Shown piece after piece: positions 15,541 to 26,841 of a stretch of DNA of 64,000 nt. Numbering within the stretch: position 1 is the stretch's first letter; every line of letters begins with the position of its first letter. A program made the translations under genes and the position numbers. Location: positions 145,800 to 209,799 of the forward strand of contig JANVCC010000077.1 in NCBI GenBank assembly GCA_025345505.1. The letters run 5' to 3'. Source of the DNA: Todiramphus chloris collaris (Eukaryota; Chordata; Aves; Coraciiformes; Alcedinidae). The notes under the pieces were generated by a model. That model saw only the letters and a list, made by a program, of their open reading frames with translations, did not search any database and was not told the origin of the DNA.

Positions 15541-15605
15541 CCGGGGGGGGGGGAGGGCGGCGGGGGCGGCGCGGCGGGGGGGCGCGGGGGGCCGGGGGGG
15601 CGGGC
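15541..15605 (+). repeat. G-run cluster (G-quadruplex-capable) next to the exon 2 donor
   Basis: Starting about 20 nt past the HPSE2 exon 2 donor, there are at least six runs of four or more G on the coding strand within 65 nt, the longest being 11. The nascent transcript could fold into G-quadruplexes. G-runs downstream of a donor are also known binding sites for hnRNP H/F splicing regulators; any function here is inference. Confidence 0.75.
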
Positions 15606-18139
15606 CCGCAATGGGGCGCTGCGGGCTCCGGGAGGTCCAGCTCCGCCTGCCCCGCGCTCCTTGCGCCCAGGTAGGGCCGTGCCGTGCTGCGCCCGGGCAG
15701 TGCGGCTGCCGGGGACCGGGCCGGGAAGCCTTCCCCGGACCCTTCCCGACCAGGAGCTCGGCGGAGTCCGCCCGCCGGTTGCCGGTGGATCCGGCGGATG
15801 CCGGACCCGAGGAACAAAAGGCTTGGTACCGGGGAGCGGGACTTTTCCGACCCTCGCCGCGTATGCCGTCTCCCTTCGCCCCCAAGCCCCGAGTGGGCAG
15901 CGCCAGCCTCAGAGGGGTCTTTGCCCCGGCTCCCGGCAGGGACCAGGCACCGCAGCCCCGGGATGCTTTTGCACGCACTGCCTCGCGCTTCTTCCGTGTC
16001 TCTCGGGGAGCTCCGCCGTTCCCCAAGGATCCAGGCGTCTCTGCGCGTTTCTCCGCTCGCCGCAGCCTCGGCGCTCCCCGCCGGGCTTGGTCGCGGATGG
16101 GCCGCTCGGTCCTCGGCTGTCGGTGCCCGGCCGGGGCTGCTCCCCTGTGGACCGCTCTGCCATCGTCGACCTTTCCCAAGTGTCCACGGCTTTCCGCTTC
16201 AACCCCGTTCTCCGCTCCTCTGCCCTCCTCCCCGGCGGTCCTCTACACAAAAGGTTTGCACCTTTTGCGGCCCTTAAGTCACACAAAGAAACTAAATAGA
16301 AAAGTCAGCGCCAACTCTCCGTCCTAAGGCGTTTATTTTAAGAAACAGAATACCATATTCGCATGCAAGAATTTACTAATATTTCGCTCTTGCTTGCGTG
16401 TTTCTTTGTTTGTTTTTTTCTAAATGCAAACACCATTTTTTTGTTTGTTTGTTTCTTACTCAGTGACTTACAAAAATTAGCTGAAGTATTTCCATAAGTA
16501 ATTTTGAAGGCCAATTAATGCCAGACAGATCCCAGTGGGCAGGTCTGTGGAACAGAGGAAGTGTTGCAGAGATCTAGTCAGCAGCACAGTGCTGAATGGA
16601 AAAAGCAGATGCATTTGCCAGTTTTCTGATGGCCCTCACTCCTGCTGTTCCCCCACATAAGATCTGATCTCACCGAGATGAATGTCCCTCTATTCCCACA
16701 TGCAGGCAGGTGGGTAAGTTTGTGTTCTCTGTCTTTTGCTTAGTCTCTTAGCCAGAACAATTACAGTGTTATTCCTTGTTTTTCTTCTTCTCATAACAAA
16801 TCAAAGGGTTTGTTGTAAGCCGTGCCTACTGAGATGTACTTCAGGAGTAAATATTGACCAAGCCTGCTCTAGTCACCTTGAACAGAAGAAATTAAGTGTA
16901 GCATATAAAATTGTGGATGGGACTCACACAAACATTTGTAGGAATAAATTTTCCCATTTCCAATATTTCAACAACTTGCAGAAGAGAACTTGCACTTATT
17001 AAATGTCTTCAGAACAGCTTTCATGTTAGGGAAGGACTGAAATCTTCTGCTTTTTTTTTTTTTCCCAGTTTTCCTCATGGCAATAAAGTTGAAATGTAGC
17101 AGTCCTTCAAAATGAAGCTTCTCATAGAAGTTGTAACCACAGGTCTTAACTTTTCATCACTTAAATATGGAACAGAATCATTGTGAATATGGGTGAGGGA
17201 AGGAGGGGTCACATGTGGTGTGTATCAAGCATCGGTGTAAATCAGAAAGGTGTGGTAAAAGGGATTTCCTGCCTTGAAGCAAAGCTTTTGTATTTGCTTT
17301 TTAAGATCTGTGTGCAAAATCCAGGGCCAGAGTCACAAGTAGCTCGCATCTTTTTCTGCTGAGGCTGCACCGAGTACTTCACTAGGGGGATACAATTCTC
17401 CAAAATGAAATCCTGATGCCACTGCAACTCTCTGCCCCACCGTACTGGATCTGAGCAGCCATATTCTCCTTTTGGAGCACTGGTCTGGTTTTTGTTCCCT
17501 CATCTGTGGCTTGCCTGGGACCTGCTTGGGATCAGGGCATGCAGATATGTGCAAGCAGATGCCCTTGCTGCAAAGAACTTACAGCCTGAGCAGACAGCAC
17601 AGAAAAAAAGATGGCAATCATGTCCTGAGCTTGGGGGAAGCCAGCAAGCTTCCTGCTAGGTCCCTTTCCCTCTCTCCAAGTTATCTGTGGTGGTTGATGT
17701 TGTTTTCCATGTCTGTGGGCTTTTGTATGTCCAGCATCTATTTTTCTGAGATTTCTTGTCTAAGCTTCAGTGGTACAGGAGTCGGGAAGAAGCTGGAGGG
17801 CTTGACTAGCTAAAAAAAGTCAGAGAATAATTAGAAGAAAAATCAATTAATTTCTATGTCTTATGCATCACCTTAGTGATTTTTAGTGATAGGACAAGTA
17901 ATAGCTTGATTGTTTACTGCTTTGAGTGTTTGTCTTTTTGCCTGTTTGCCCCATGGCTGCAGACTCTAGGCATGTGACTCCAGTGCCTGGGATCTCTGCA
18001 GTCCCACAGCTATTCTTGTGCCTCATGGTCCCATGTGGCCTACACGTAAATGAAGAGGGAAGGGCATATCTTAACGTACCTCTCAGCTGCAGCAACTCGG
18101 TAGGGTGGAGGACTGAGAGGTGAAGGGCATATGTACAAG

Positions 18140-20360
18140 ACTGGTCAGAGAACTGCACTTACCTAGTGAGTAACTCTTCGAGTGGTGTTCACATCACAGA
18201 CAGCTGCACTCCTCTGTGTGCTCACAGGACACTCCAATATGGCCATCTCAGGCATTCAGATGGACAGCAGTAGCAGCAGAAGTGCTTTGCAGCATTCTTC
18301 ATGGATCCTCTGCCCTGTGACCATGCTTGCTTGGATTTTTAAGTGAATTTCTCTGCAGGGATCTTTGTGCTGTAAAATCCAGCTCTGCCACCCTGTTGCC
18401 TTCCAGACTAGGTATTCCTCTCTGCTGCCTTTTCTGCCTCTGTAATGCTCCACCTTCCTGATGTTTGGACCTCAGAGATTTGCCCTATTCTTTCCTCTCC
18501 ATTTAAAATTATATTTATTTCCCTTTCAAACTGCTACAGCCATACATACCTCCAATTTCTGAAAATTGCCTTTACCTCGACTGCACTTGGGTCCACCAGC
18601 CCTTCTTTTTCCTCTCCTTTCCACCACAGAGAGCATAGGTGCTCTCTGAAGGTTATAGAAATTGCTTTAGGCTTGTATCTAAAATGCACTTAATTTTCCC
18701 TAAATAAGGTGTTTCCTTTAGGCTTCAGGGCCATTCTTTTCTTGTACAAATTCTTCCTGGAAGCATAGACCTGGAAATATTGTGTAATACCAGATGTGTA
18801 TGACCTGTGTATAACTCCAAACAGCCTCACCCCAGTTCAGACCAGTCATGCTTGGGCATTAGAAGTAACAAAGTGGTGTCAGCCTGTGATGCCCCAGAAG
18901 AGGTTGCGTGTGGCAGCTTGTTTCAGCGCTGTGTATAAAGCTGGCACAGCAGTTCCATTACCTGGTGGCAGTTTTGTCCATACCTGACAGAGCAAAAAAG
19001 TGATTGCCTGTGTGGAATGGTTTAGGTGAGCCGTAGTGTGTGCAGTCTCTGTTGATGGTAGCACGGCTGTATGTACCTCCTGCACTTTGGTAAATACTAG
19101 AAGGTCATCTAACTGATCTGTTATTAACACCCCTGTCTATAGTGTGCACCAGGTGGCTGCCATCTTGTGCTGTCCCTGCTTTGCATGGTCACTCCTGGAG
19201 TCCACCCTATTTGGATATAGCATTGGCCAGCTTGAGGTCTGTTGGAAAACCTATTTAATGTATGTCAATCTCTGTGGTACCAGGAGGTGGGGCTGTGTCA
19301 GAGACTTCTTGACACTTGTTGACCAAGAGGTGTAATATTTTTAGCCTGAAAGACTTTTCTCTCCCTTAAATGGTGTCTTTCTGTATGTGCTCTGCTGAGT
19401 TTGTTTTTCTTCACCAGCTGTGCTGAGAGTTCTGCTTTGTTATCTGGAGATGTGTTTCTTTCCTGCTGTAGGCATATGTCTGATCCCTGAGCAGGTACCA
19501 AGATGTAAGGTCTCATGATTAGTCTACGTAGTAGACCTGCTTCTCCTTTTGCTGTTGGATGGTCTACAAAGTAATCTGTTCAGCCTGTTCTTTCAACTGC
19601 TTGACACGTGCTAAGGACCAGTTTCATCTAAGGAATGGGACAATGAGAAAAACAGGTTTGAGCAGCTCCTTTTTGGAGCAAAGGCACAGGGCTACCTGTT
19701 TGCTCAGGCTATAGTTGCTGGTACAAAAACTCTTCTGGAGTTGGATTTGCTAAAACCTGACTCTTATGCTGCCCTGGAGCTTGATGTTGGAGTGTTATGT
19801 GTGGTGTGGAGGCCTGGTGTTGATTCAGCAAGGGATGCTGCATATGCTGTCTCAGTGCCTGAATCTAGAGCCCATTTTGGAAGCTTTCTGCTGGTGCTAC
19901 AGAATGAGTTTGGTTGGCTAATGTGGAACCTCCTTATCTGCAGGGTAGATCAACTCCCTCTCACCTCAAAGCCACACAGACCAGCTTTGGACAACCCGTG
20001 GTGGCATAAACATTGCTTAGCATTTCCCCCTGTGTGTATGAGTTGTGAAGGATCTCAAGGGAAAAAGAGAAGTTACTCATAGCTGGAGTTCTTCAAGATG
20101 TGTTGACTCAAGCACACTACTTCTCCATCCTGTCCCTCAGGCTTTACGTAGCCTATTGGGATCATGTGGCTTGGAAGAGACAGAAGGACATTTGCCACAC
20201 ACAGCCAGTATGGCCCTGTGTGGGTCGTGGGAGGGAGAGTGGAAGGGGAGCACATATGCATGTTGTAGGTAGTGCATCAGAAAAGTTTCTGAGCTGAAGT
20301 GCATATGGACAGCACATTTCAGAAGTACTCTCTTAATTGCTGGTAAGTTACTTCCTCCTG
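18140..20360. repeat. Old interspersed-repeat region with two related terminal-like segments (possibly DIRS-like)
   Basis: Two related segments lie in the same orientation at about 18157-18200 (TTACCTAGTGAGTAACTCTT...) and 20073-20115 (GTTACTCATAGCTGGAGTTC...). They share a degenerate TTAC / AACTCTTC / GTGTT pattern. A third splice-like motif, GCTGGTAAGTTAC, lies at 20339-20351. Sequence of this style reminds me of repeats common in turtle and crocodile genomes. An open frame at 19741-20082 faintly recalls the structural protein of tyrosine-recombinase (DIRS-type) retroelements, but it is too decayed to be sure. Confidence 0.3.
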
Positions 20361-22319
20361 TTTTATGTTCTTTTTTTGGAGAGGATACTGGGCATCTGGA
20401 AAAATGTCCAGTTACCACAAAAAAAAAATGGGAAAAGATGTATTTTTTATGCCTTCCATACTAGTCAGGAGATTTTGCCATAATAGCGTGGGAAACTTCA
20501 CGTTATGCTGTGTAATCCTGGCGTCGGTTTTCTGGGCATCCTTTCAATCTGGGATCCATTCCTATAGACGCCTTCAGGTACCTGACCCTGCATCTGAACC
20601 TCGAGATTTTGCAGCAGTGGGAACGTCATTTCACCCTTCCTTCAGTCTATTGCACGGGAGGCTTCTAGGATGCCGTGCTTTTAGAGTATGTGTGAGGGTT
20701 TTGGGTATCGAGTGGAAAGCAAGATAATAAACTGCTAAATGATCTGAGGATTCCTCTATATGTGTGTGTGTGTATCTGGTTGCAAAGGGGCTGACCTCAG
20801 CCAGTGCTGCTGTTCCCACCCTTCTGCCCCTTCTGACTTGTTTCTGACCTCTTCTATGCCTGGAGCTTGAGTTTAGATAGTGAGTCAGTTCAGAGAATTC
20901 ATCTGGCCAAAACCTGATGGTGGAGAGGTGATGGCACTTAGCTTGTTCAGCCGCCTGAACTAATTAATGGTGTGTGACATGGAGGCATAGAGGACAGTGC
21001 TGGGAAAGGAAAGCCTGCAGTGAAAGGTGGGATTGCAGCAGCCTCAGCCTCAGTCAGATTAAATCATACAAAATTGTGCCCTGAAGGTGGTGAAGTTGGT
21101 TGGTTGCTTCTCTGCCACCAAAGGGGTTGGTCCCCGTGTCTGCTTTTTGCTCTGCACTTGTGTCTTTCTGCTGCTTCCCTTGTGTTGGCTCTGGCCCATT
21201 TCTGATCCTCTGCTAAGCCAGCAGAAAACTAATTCAGGAAAAAAAAATTAGCAACTGTTTTACTGTTAATTTAGTGAGTGGGATCACAAGGGCCATCATG
21301 GGGTATAAGGATATCAGAGCCAGAGCAAGGGAGGGTTATTGCCATATGGCTGGGACAGCCCTTTTGGCTCTGCAAGTTCATAAAACATTGCAGCAGGTGT
21401 TTCTGAATCAAGAACCATCCTGTTATCCCAGCAAAAATGAACAAACAAGTTATCCTTTCTGCAAGGCATCACCTTCTGCTTCTGGTCACCCAGAGCCCCT
21501 TTTTGACTTCTAAGCATCCCTTGACAGTTTAGGCATCTGTCCTTTCAGAGCTTGCAGAGGAAACAGTTGTTTTCTCGCCCTCCAAGTGTTTAAAACACAG
21601 TACTTTTGGGTATGCTGCAACATTTCAGACATTGCAAAAAGTCAGTCCCCAAAATGGGTAGATCTTCTCATGTCCTTCGGTCTTCTGGGATTTGCCAGAC
21701 CTGGGACTGCTCTGCACCTTGGCCGGAGCTCCAAGGCAGCCTTTTGCTCCCTGGTTCCCAGGGACCATGACTGCAGGGACATTGCTGCAAGCTGCTCTGC
21801 CTGGCAGAGATTTCTGTTTAAGGAGCGCCAGTTCTTAGTTGTTTCCTCAGAAATTAAAAAACAAAGGCTGTAGAAATCACCTTACACAAGTTAAGGGAGA
21901 TGCTGCCTATGCAGGAGATACTTTCAAAGATTGCCTGTTTATTTCCATTTCTCTATTTTTAATTTTCAAACTGTTTTACTAGAATCATGCATGAAAATTG
22001 CTTCAAAAACTGCAGCAAATGGCACAATCAAACAATTAGATCCTAATTTATTAGCTGTTTGCTGGTATATATGGGTGAGACAAAATAATTCAGTGGTTAT
22101 ATTTTTGTTTATAATAAGCATCCTAATTTTCCTTAAAAACATGACATATTTTTGCTAGCTCCACAGTTTTTTATATGTTACATCATCTTCTTATGAATTG
22201 AAAGTGATTAATGCAAAGCATGGAGGAAATGCATGTGATTTTTTTTGTACGCAACTATGGGTTTTAAATTAGCACTTGCCATTCAGGAAAAATGTTTTGA
22301 ATTTATTATGGATTGGTCT

Positions 22320-22790
22320 CTGAATACATTTAGGGAAGTAAAAAGTGAATCCAATGTTAGGAATTTTAGAAAAGAATTGGAGAAATTCATTGAGAGCATT
22401 CTTGTGCTGTAAGCAAACTAGGTGATGACATACTAAACTGTGTAAAGAATATATATGTGTAGAATAGGGTGATGGAAGTGATCAAAATCACAGCTTTCAG
22501 TCAGAGAGATTAGGTGGGCTTTTTCAGTTTGGAAAAAAAATGACTGAGAATATGATAATTGCTGTGAACTCAGTGGCACACAGAGAAGACAATTTGGGAA
22601 TGATTATTTCCGTGCTTTCATGACAAAAGACATAGGGAGCATCCAGTGAAAATATTACACAGAAAACAAACATATGATTGGGTTTTTTTTTGATATATAT
22701 AGTGGGAAATAACTTGTGGAACTCATTGTCATGGATTTTTTTCACAGTTAAAAGAGAGGAGTCATCCTAATGTGTTAGAAGTTTGCTTGT
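22320..22790 (+). mobile_element. Ancient CR1-like LINE fragment (sense)
   Basis: The plus strand resembles the 3' region of old amniote CR1 elements. GACATAGGGAGCATCCAGTG at about 22630 and TAACTTGTGGAACTCATTG at about 22710 recall the conserved block near the CR1 3' end, with degenerate sequence around them. It is 5'-truncated, heavily diverged and without coding capacity. The assignment is by recalled family consensus, not alignment. Confidence 0.55.
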
Positions 22791-23026
22791 TGAAGACAGG
22801 CATGAGGATGCAGTTTCTGGCTTGAGAAATCTTTGGTCTTTCTAAATCGAAGTTGTGTTCCCAATTTCACAGTCACTGGGCATTTTATAATTGTTTCAGT
22901 GGATAAATCTGGGTTTTAAAACATTTTAAAATGAGTTGATTTAAAAAGTATGTATCTTACAAGTTTGGCAACCTGCGATTCATAGGAGTTTTGCCTGGTG
23001 AGCCATTAAACATTCTACTTAACTTC

Positions 23027-23098
23027 TGCACTAACACCATTTTCTAATATTCCTATTTCTTTTTTTTTTTGTAAGAATATTAATTTTTTGTTAGTGCA
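23027..23098. repeat. Imperfect 72-bp inverted repeat (foldback)
   Basis: The arms are 23027-23052 and 23075-23098. TGCACTAAC pairs perfectly with GTTAGTGCA at the outer ends, and TAATATTC with GAATATTA at the inner ends. The central loop of 22 nt is T-rich. The structure could be a small foldback element or a hairpin transcript. Confidence 0.6.
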
Positions 23099-23279
23099 AA
23101 TTAGTTTGGTTCTGCTAGTTTGAAGCTAATTCATCCAGATACACTTGATCCCATAATCCAGAGACCCGAGCTAGTCCTAGAATACCCTTGGAAGGGCATG
23201 CAGTCCTGAGACGGAATTGCTGTGCTTCTGTCTCTCCTGAGCGGCGTTTTCTAACTCGTCCTTCAAACTTCCCTGTGGT

Positions 23280-23745
23280 GGATTCGGTGGCCTCCGCCGG
23301 CAGCGTGCGTGTGAGCGAGCTCTTGCGAAGTGCAGATGCCAAGGCGGCGGTGAGGAACGCGCAGGCAGTCGGGAGCGATCCAGCCCTCGCACAGCAGCCT
23401 CCTCCACCCGCGGCTCGCAGCCCGGCGAGCGGAGAGCCCCCGCCCGCAGCAGCCCGGCACCTCAGCCGCTTCCCCACGCCCCCGCCGCCGCCGCCGCCGG
23501 GCTTTCTGCTCGGTGCGCCGGTGCGTCCCGGCAGGCGCAGCTCACCTGACCGCCACACGGGTGTGCTCCCGCCATACCGCACGGAGCCTGCCCGGCCCGC
23601 CGCCGCATCCGCCTCGCCGCCGCCCCGGAGCGCCGGGGACGGCGGGGGGGGGGTCTGTCCGGCACTGCCTGAGCTGGCCAGGGTACTGACCCGGCCCGGC
23701 CCGGCCCGGCCCCGCCCCTCTCGGGGCAGGGTTCGCGGTCTGCCG
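23280..23745. promoter_or_regulatory. Intronic CpG island, candidate alternative promoter
   Basis: About 465 bp with dozens of CpG sites and high G+C, flanked on both sides by AT-rich intron. It includes a CCCGG-type repeat (23692-23713) and CCCCGCCCC Sp1-type sequence (about 23709-23719). It lies 3.1 kb upstream of HPSE2 exon 3. Open frames on both strands through it are long because stops are rare in GC-rich DNA, and I recognise no protein in them. It could be an alternative HPSE2 promoter, an antisense start or an orphan island. Confidence 0.6.
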
Positions 23746-23845
23746 TCTTTGGAAACCATTTGGCATCCTCTGGGGCTTCCACATCTGGAGTTCTTCTTTC
23801 GCACTTCTGGCAAGAACTGCTCGGTTTCGTGTTTTGCTGGGTAGT

Positions 23846-23892
23846 TTATTTCTTTTTTTTTTCTTTTTTTTTTTTTTTCTTTTTTTTTTTTC
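23846..23892. repeat. Long T-rich tract
   Basis: Nearly pure T over about 47 nt with a few C interruptions, followed by a run of seven C. It lies between the intronic CpG island and the CR1 copy. On the minus strand it is a poly-A tract. Confidence 0.85.
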
Positions 23893-24018
23893 CCCCCCGA
23901 TGTTCAGGAAGGCAGAGAGAGCCCTCCTCTTGCAGCTCCCGCTCAGGGACTGCCCTGCCCAGCGCCCGCTGGGGTACTTTCCTGCTTGCACTCCTTGGAT
24001 CTTTTCTGTCTCATCACT

Positions 24019-24350
24019 GAATCATAGGATCATTTCGCTTGCAAGACACCTTTAAGATCATAAAGTTGAACCTTTAACCCAGCACTGCACCACATTTAGT
24101 GCACCACTAAACCATGTCCCTAAGTGCTACATCTACATATCTTTTAAATACCTCCAGGGATGGTGGCTCCACCATGTCCCTGGGCAGCCTGTTCTGGTGC
24201 TTGGCAACCTTTTTCGTGAAGAAATGTTTCCTAATATCCAGTCTAAACCTCCCCTGGTGCAGCTTGAGGCCATTTCCTCTTGTTCTATCACTTATTACTT
24301 GGGAGGTGGTACCAACACTCACTTTGCTACAACCTCCTTTCAGACAGTAA
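24019..24350 (-). mobile_element. CR1 LINE, 5'-truncated 3' end (minus orientation)
   Basis: This is the reverse complement of the classic avian CR1 3' end. The plus strand opens with GAATCATAGGATCAT, the reverse complement of the terminal ATTCTATG-type 8-mers. It continues with AAGATCATAAAGTTGAACC, AAATACCTCCAGGGATGGTG, CTGGGCAGCCTGTTCTGGTG and CTTGAGGCCATTTCCTCTTG, and ends in ACAACCTCCTTTCAG. CR1 is the dominant non-LTR retrotransposon of birds and is usually 5'-truncated like this. No reverse transcriptase is present, so it is not mobile itself. A small direct repeat (TAACCTCCTTTCA) follows its truncated end. Confidence 0.92.
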
Positions 24351-25754
24351 CCTCCTTTCATTCTTTAAAGTTGGAAGGTTTGGGGCTCCTTGCTGCCTGC
24401 TTCCCCTGGGTTGCTCTTGCTGAGATTTCCCTTGAGTGTCCAGAAGCTGTGACCTGCCCCTCTTTTCTTGATGCTGCTGGCTGAGGAAAGTGCTGCAGAG
24501 GTGCCCTTGCGTCCTCCCTTGCACAGAATACAGCCAGGTGGGGTCTGGATGACCAGGCACTGACTTCTTTGAGGAGATCCATCTCAGACATCTGCCCACT
24601 ACTTAAGCTGGAGTTATAATGAATGTGGGGTCTGCCTCCATCTTTAAGTCTTGGGCAAGTTTCTTGGGTCCTTCCTCGATCTGAAAAGCCAGGATCTTGC
24701 ATGTCTTGCCTCTGCATCCTGAATGTCTGCAGTGGCAGTTCTCTAAGAAACCCATGATGATGACTGCCAGAGAGTGCCCTCACTTTCTGTGCCCTACATG
24801 CTTTCTCCCAAATTCTCCCAGGGAGAGTCTGATTGTGACTTGACTTCCTTGTGCTAGTCCCTGTCACAGCAGGTCCATCATTTAAGGATAAGACTCCAAA
24901 CACTTCTGCTCCTCTTTCCTGGATCTGCTTTGTCCCCAGACCCCGCTGACTGCACACACGGCTATCCCTTGCTCAACCATGTGTTTGCTGTGGCCTGTGG
25001 TCCCTGAAGATGGAGTTAGGGGTGTTGCACAGGACCCACTGCCATATTCCCTTGCACTCTCCAAGGTTCTGTCCTTGCCACTGACCAGGAGAGCAAGGAT
25101 CTTGGTCCCAGGCCAGTGGGTCCACCACATGGGTCCACATTGCCCCCTTGGTTTGGGTTTTGGGAGCCCTTCATCCCTTTTAGGAAGCAAACTTGTTTTG
25201 ACCCAGCCTGGACTCCCTTATAGCAGTCTGAAGAGAATTTGAGACAGTGTATTGACCATATGTTTCAAACATCTCTGCCTCTCAGTTTTCTTCTCCTTCA
25301 GGGCCTCCTTGAGGAACACATCCATTGCTCCATTTTGCCTTGGGGGTGGAGGGTGTACAACTGTTTCATTCAGTTCTGTAGGGAAGGAAATCCATCACCC
25401 AGGAAGGCGAATGACAATTCGTGAGCTTCAGGTGACACCTGTTACCCTACAGCAGCTGTAGTAATAGCCCTCCTGGTGTGGGAGAGAGATAGGGTTGTGC
25501 GTCTGTGCAGTAGAGACAAACAGCACGGAGTGTGCCAAGACAAGTGTAGTGACTCTGGGATGAGGCTCAGAGACTGGAAGATAATGTGGCTTCCACTCCT
25601 CCACCAAACCTTTGGAGGAGGGTTCCCTGGCAGCCCAAGACATAGCAGAGCTTTGAACCTAGGTTTGCTGAAGCTGAGATTTGACACCTTGAAAGACAGG
25701 AGCATAGTTGTTGGAAACAACTTTGGTGTTCCTTGATTTGTGTAACAATAATGG

Positions 25755-25928
25755 AGCTGGAGAGTATATGCAGAGCAAGATGTGAGTCTCTTCTGACATT
25801 AAGATCCTTCAGCAACTTCTAGCTATAAGGGAATGGAACCAAGCTGGAGAGCGTATGTGGAGCAAGACGTGACTCTCTTCTGACAATAATCTCCTTCAGA
25901 AACTTCTAGCTAGATGTGAATTGAACCA
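25755..25928. repeat. 87-bp imperfect tandem duplication
   Basis: Unit 1 (25755-25841) and unit 2 (25842-25928) both start AGCTGGAGAG, share CTTCTGACA and AACTTCTAGCTA, and end GAACCA. They differ by a handful of substitutions, many of them transitions. It lies 0.9 kb upstream of HPSE2 exon 3 and has no known function. Confidence 0.85.
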
Positions 25929-26841
25929 AGCAAAGCACAACCTTGTGAAGCAAAGGATGGCCTCATGCAATGCAGTGGAAGAATTCCAACTCCCATCTTT
26001 CCTTATCAGTGCTGGCCGCCTAAGGTTTTGTAAGAATTAGACACAGCATATGGAGCCTGTGGATCTGAGAATGTTACAGAGTTCATTAAACTCAGAAAGG
26101 GACCTTGTATGGACTAGCTTGCACCACTCCCCTCCTGTTAGACTGGGCACATCTTACTTGATTCTTGTTCTGCCTTCCTACCTCCTTCTTTCCATTTCCC
26201 CAGCAGGTGAGAGTGTCTAGAAGGAATATCTTATTTTTATTTCACAATATGACTTATAAAATGCTTGTTACGAAGAAAAAACAATTGTTAAGTAATCCTC
26301 CTGCCTCCTGAATTGAGTATCAGGAGTTAGAAGGGTATGGAGACCTGTTCAAGGTGTTGTAAGCCATGCTGACCTGACACTAGCTGTGATAGCTGCAGTG
26401 AGGATAAACAAGGCAAGAGCAGGCCTTCTTCATCACCTCCTTGACAGGCAAGGGTAAATGGAAGCCTGGGGTCAGCAGAATGGGATTTAGTCTTTTCTCA
26501 TTATTTAGTGTCAAATACACCAGTAACAAGGGTTGTAATATAAATGTTGTCAGACTTTTGCACTTTCCTGCAAGAGCGAGGTCATCATTATAAGACATCA
26601 GCTGCTAGGCAGGTGAAGGATGGAAGGGGCGGTAGGTTGTGTGAGCATATTAAGTCAATGACTTGAGCAGAGGAGGTTCATTGGATAGGTGGATCTAAGG
26701 GTTTTCGACCCTTTTTTTTGGGTTGCTCGTGCTGAGTGATGGTTGTGTGGCTGTCATGTTGGCTGGTGCTGGTCCAAGCATCTGGTGAAAATGAAAGCTG
26801 AGGTTTGGCCATCTCCCTTTTTTCTTTCCCTTTTGCTGTAG

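Larger units (their letters stand above)
11880..16280. promoter_or_regulatory. HPSE2: Long CpG island spanning the HPSE2 promoter, exon 1, intron 1 and exon 2
   Basis: G+C and CpG rise near 11880, stay high through HPSE2 exons 1 and 2, and drop abruptly after about 16270 into AT-rich intron. At about 4.4 kb it is considerably longer than the CNNM1 island. Roughly 2.2 kb lies upstream of the start codon, enough for a promoter plus an unseen 5' non-coding exon or antisense transcript. Large open frames here in several registers follow from GC richness and are not supported as genes. Confidence 0.75.
15520..26841 (+). other. HPSE2: HPSE2 intron 2 (11.3 kb)
   Basis: The intron runs from the exon 2 donor to the acceptor TTTTGCTGTAG ending at 26841. 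Its first 760 bp are CpG island. After that come about 1.8 kb of unique sequence, a region of old repeat-like sequence (18.14-20.36 kb), AT-rich unique DNA (20.4-22.3 kb), an old CR1-like piece (22.3-22.8 kb), a second CpG island (23.28-23.75 kb), a long T tract, a CR1 copy (24.02-24.35 kb), unrecognised sequence and a tandem duplication (25.76-25.93 kb). No other exon was recognised. Confidence 0.85.

Noticed and set aside
19741-20082. Plus-strand frame of 113 codons as a gene
   Set aside because: It sits inside repeat-like sequence and is at best a decayed retroelement fragment; kept only as a low-confidence repeat.
23115-23813. Minus-strand open frame of 232 codons over the intronic CpG island
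   Set aside because: Low-complexity Arg/Gly/Ala peptide with competing open frames on the other strand, so it is better explained as a CpG island than as a gene.
24016-24360. Small open frames on both strands in the CR1 copy
   Set aside because: They come from the CR1 3' region, which does not encode its proteins in these frames.
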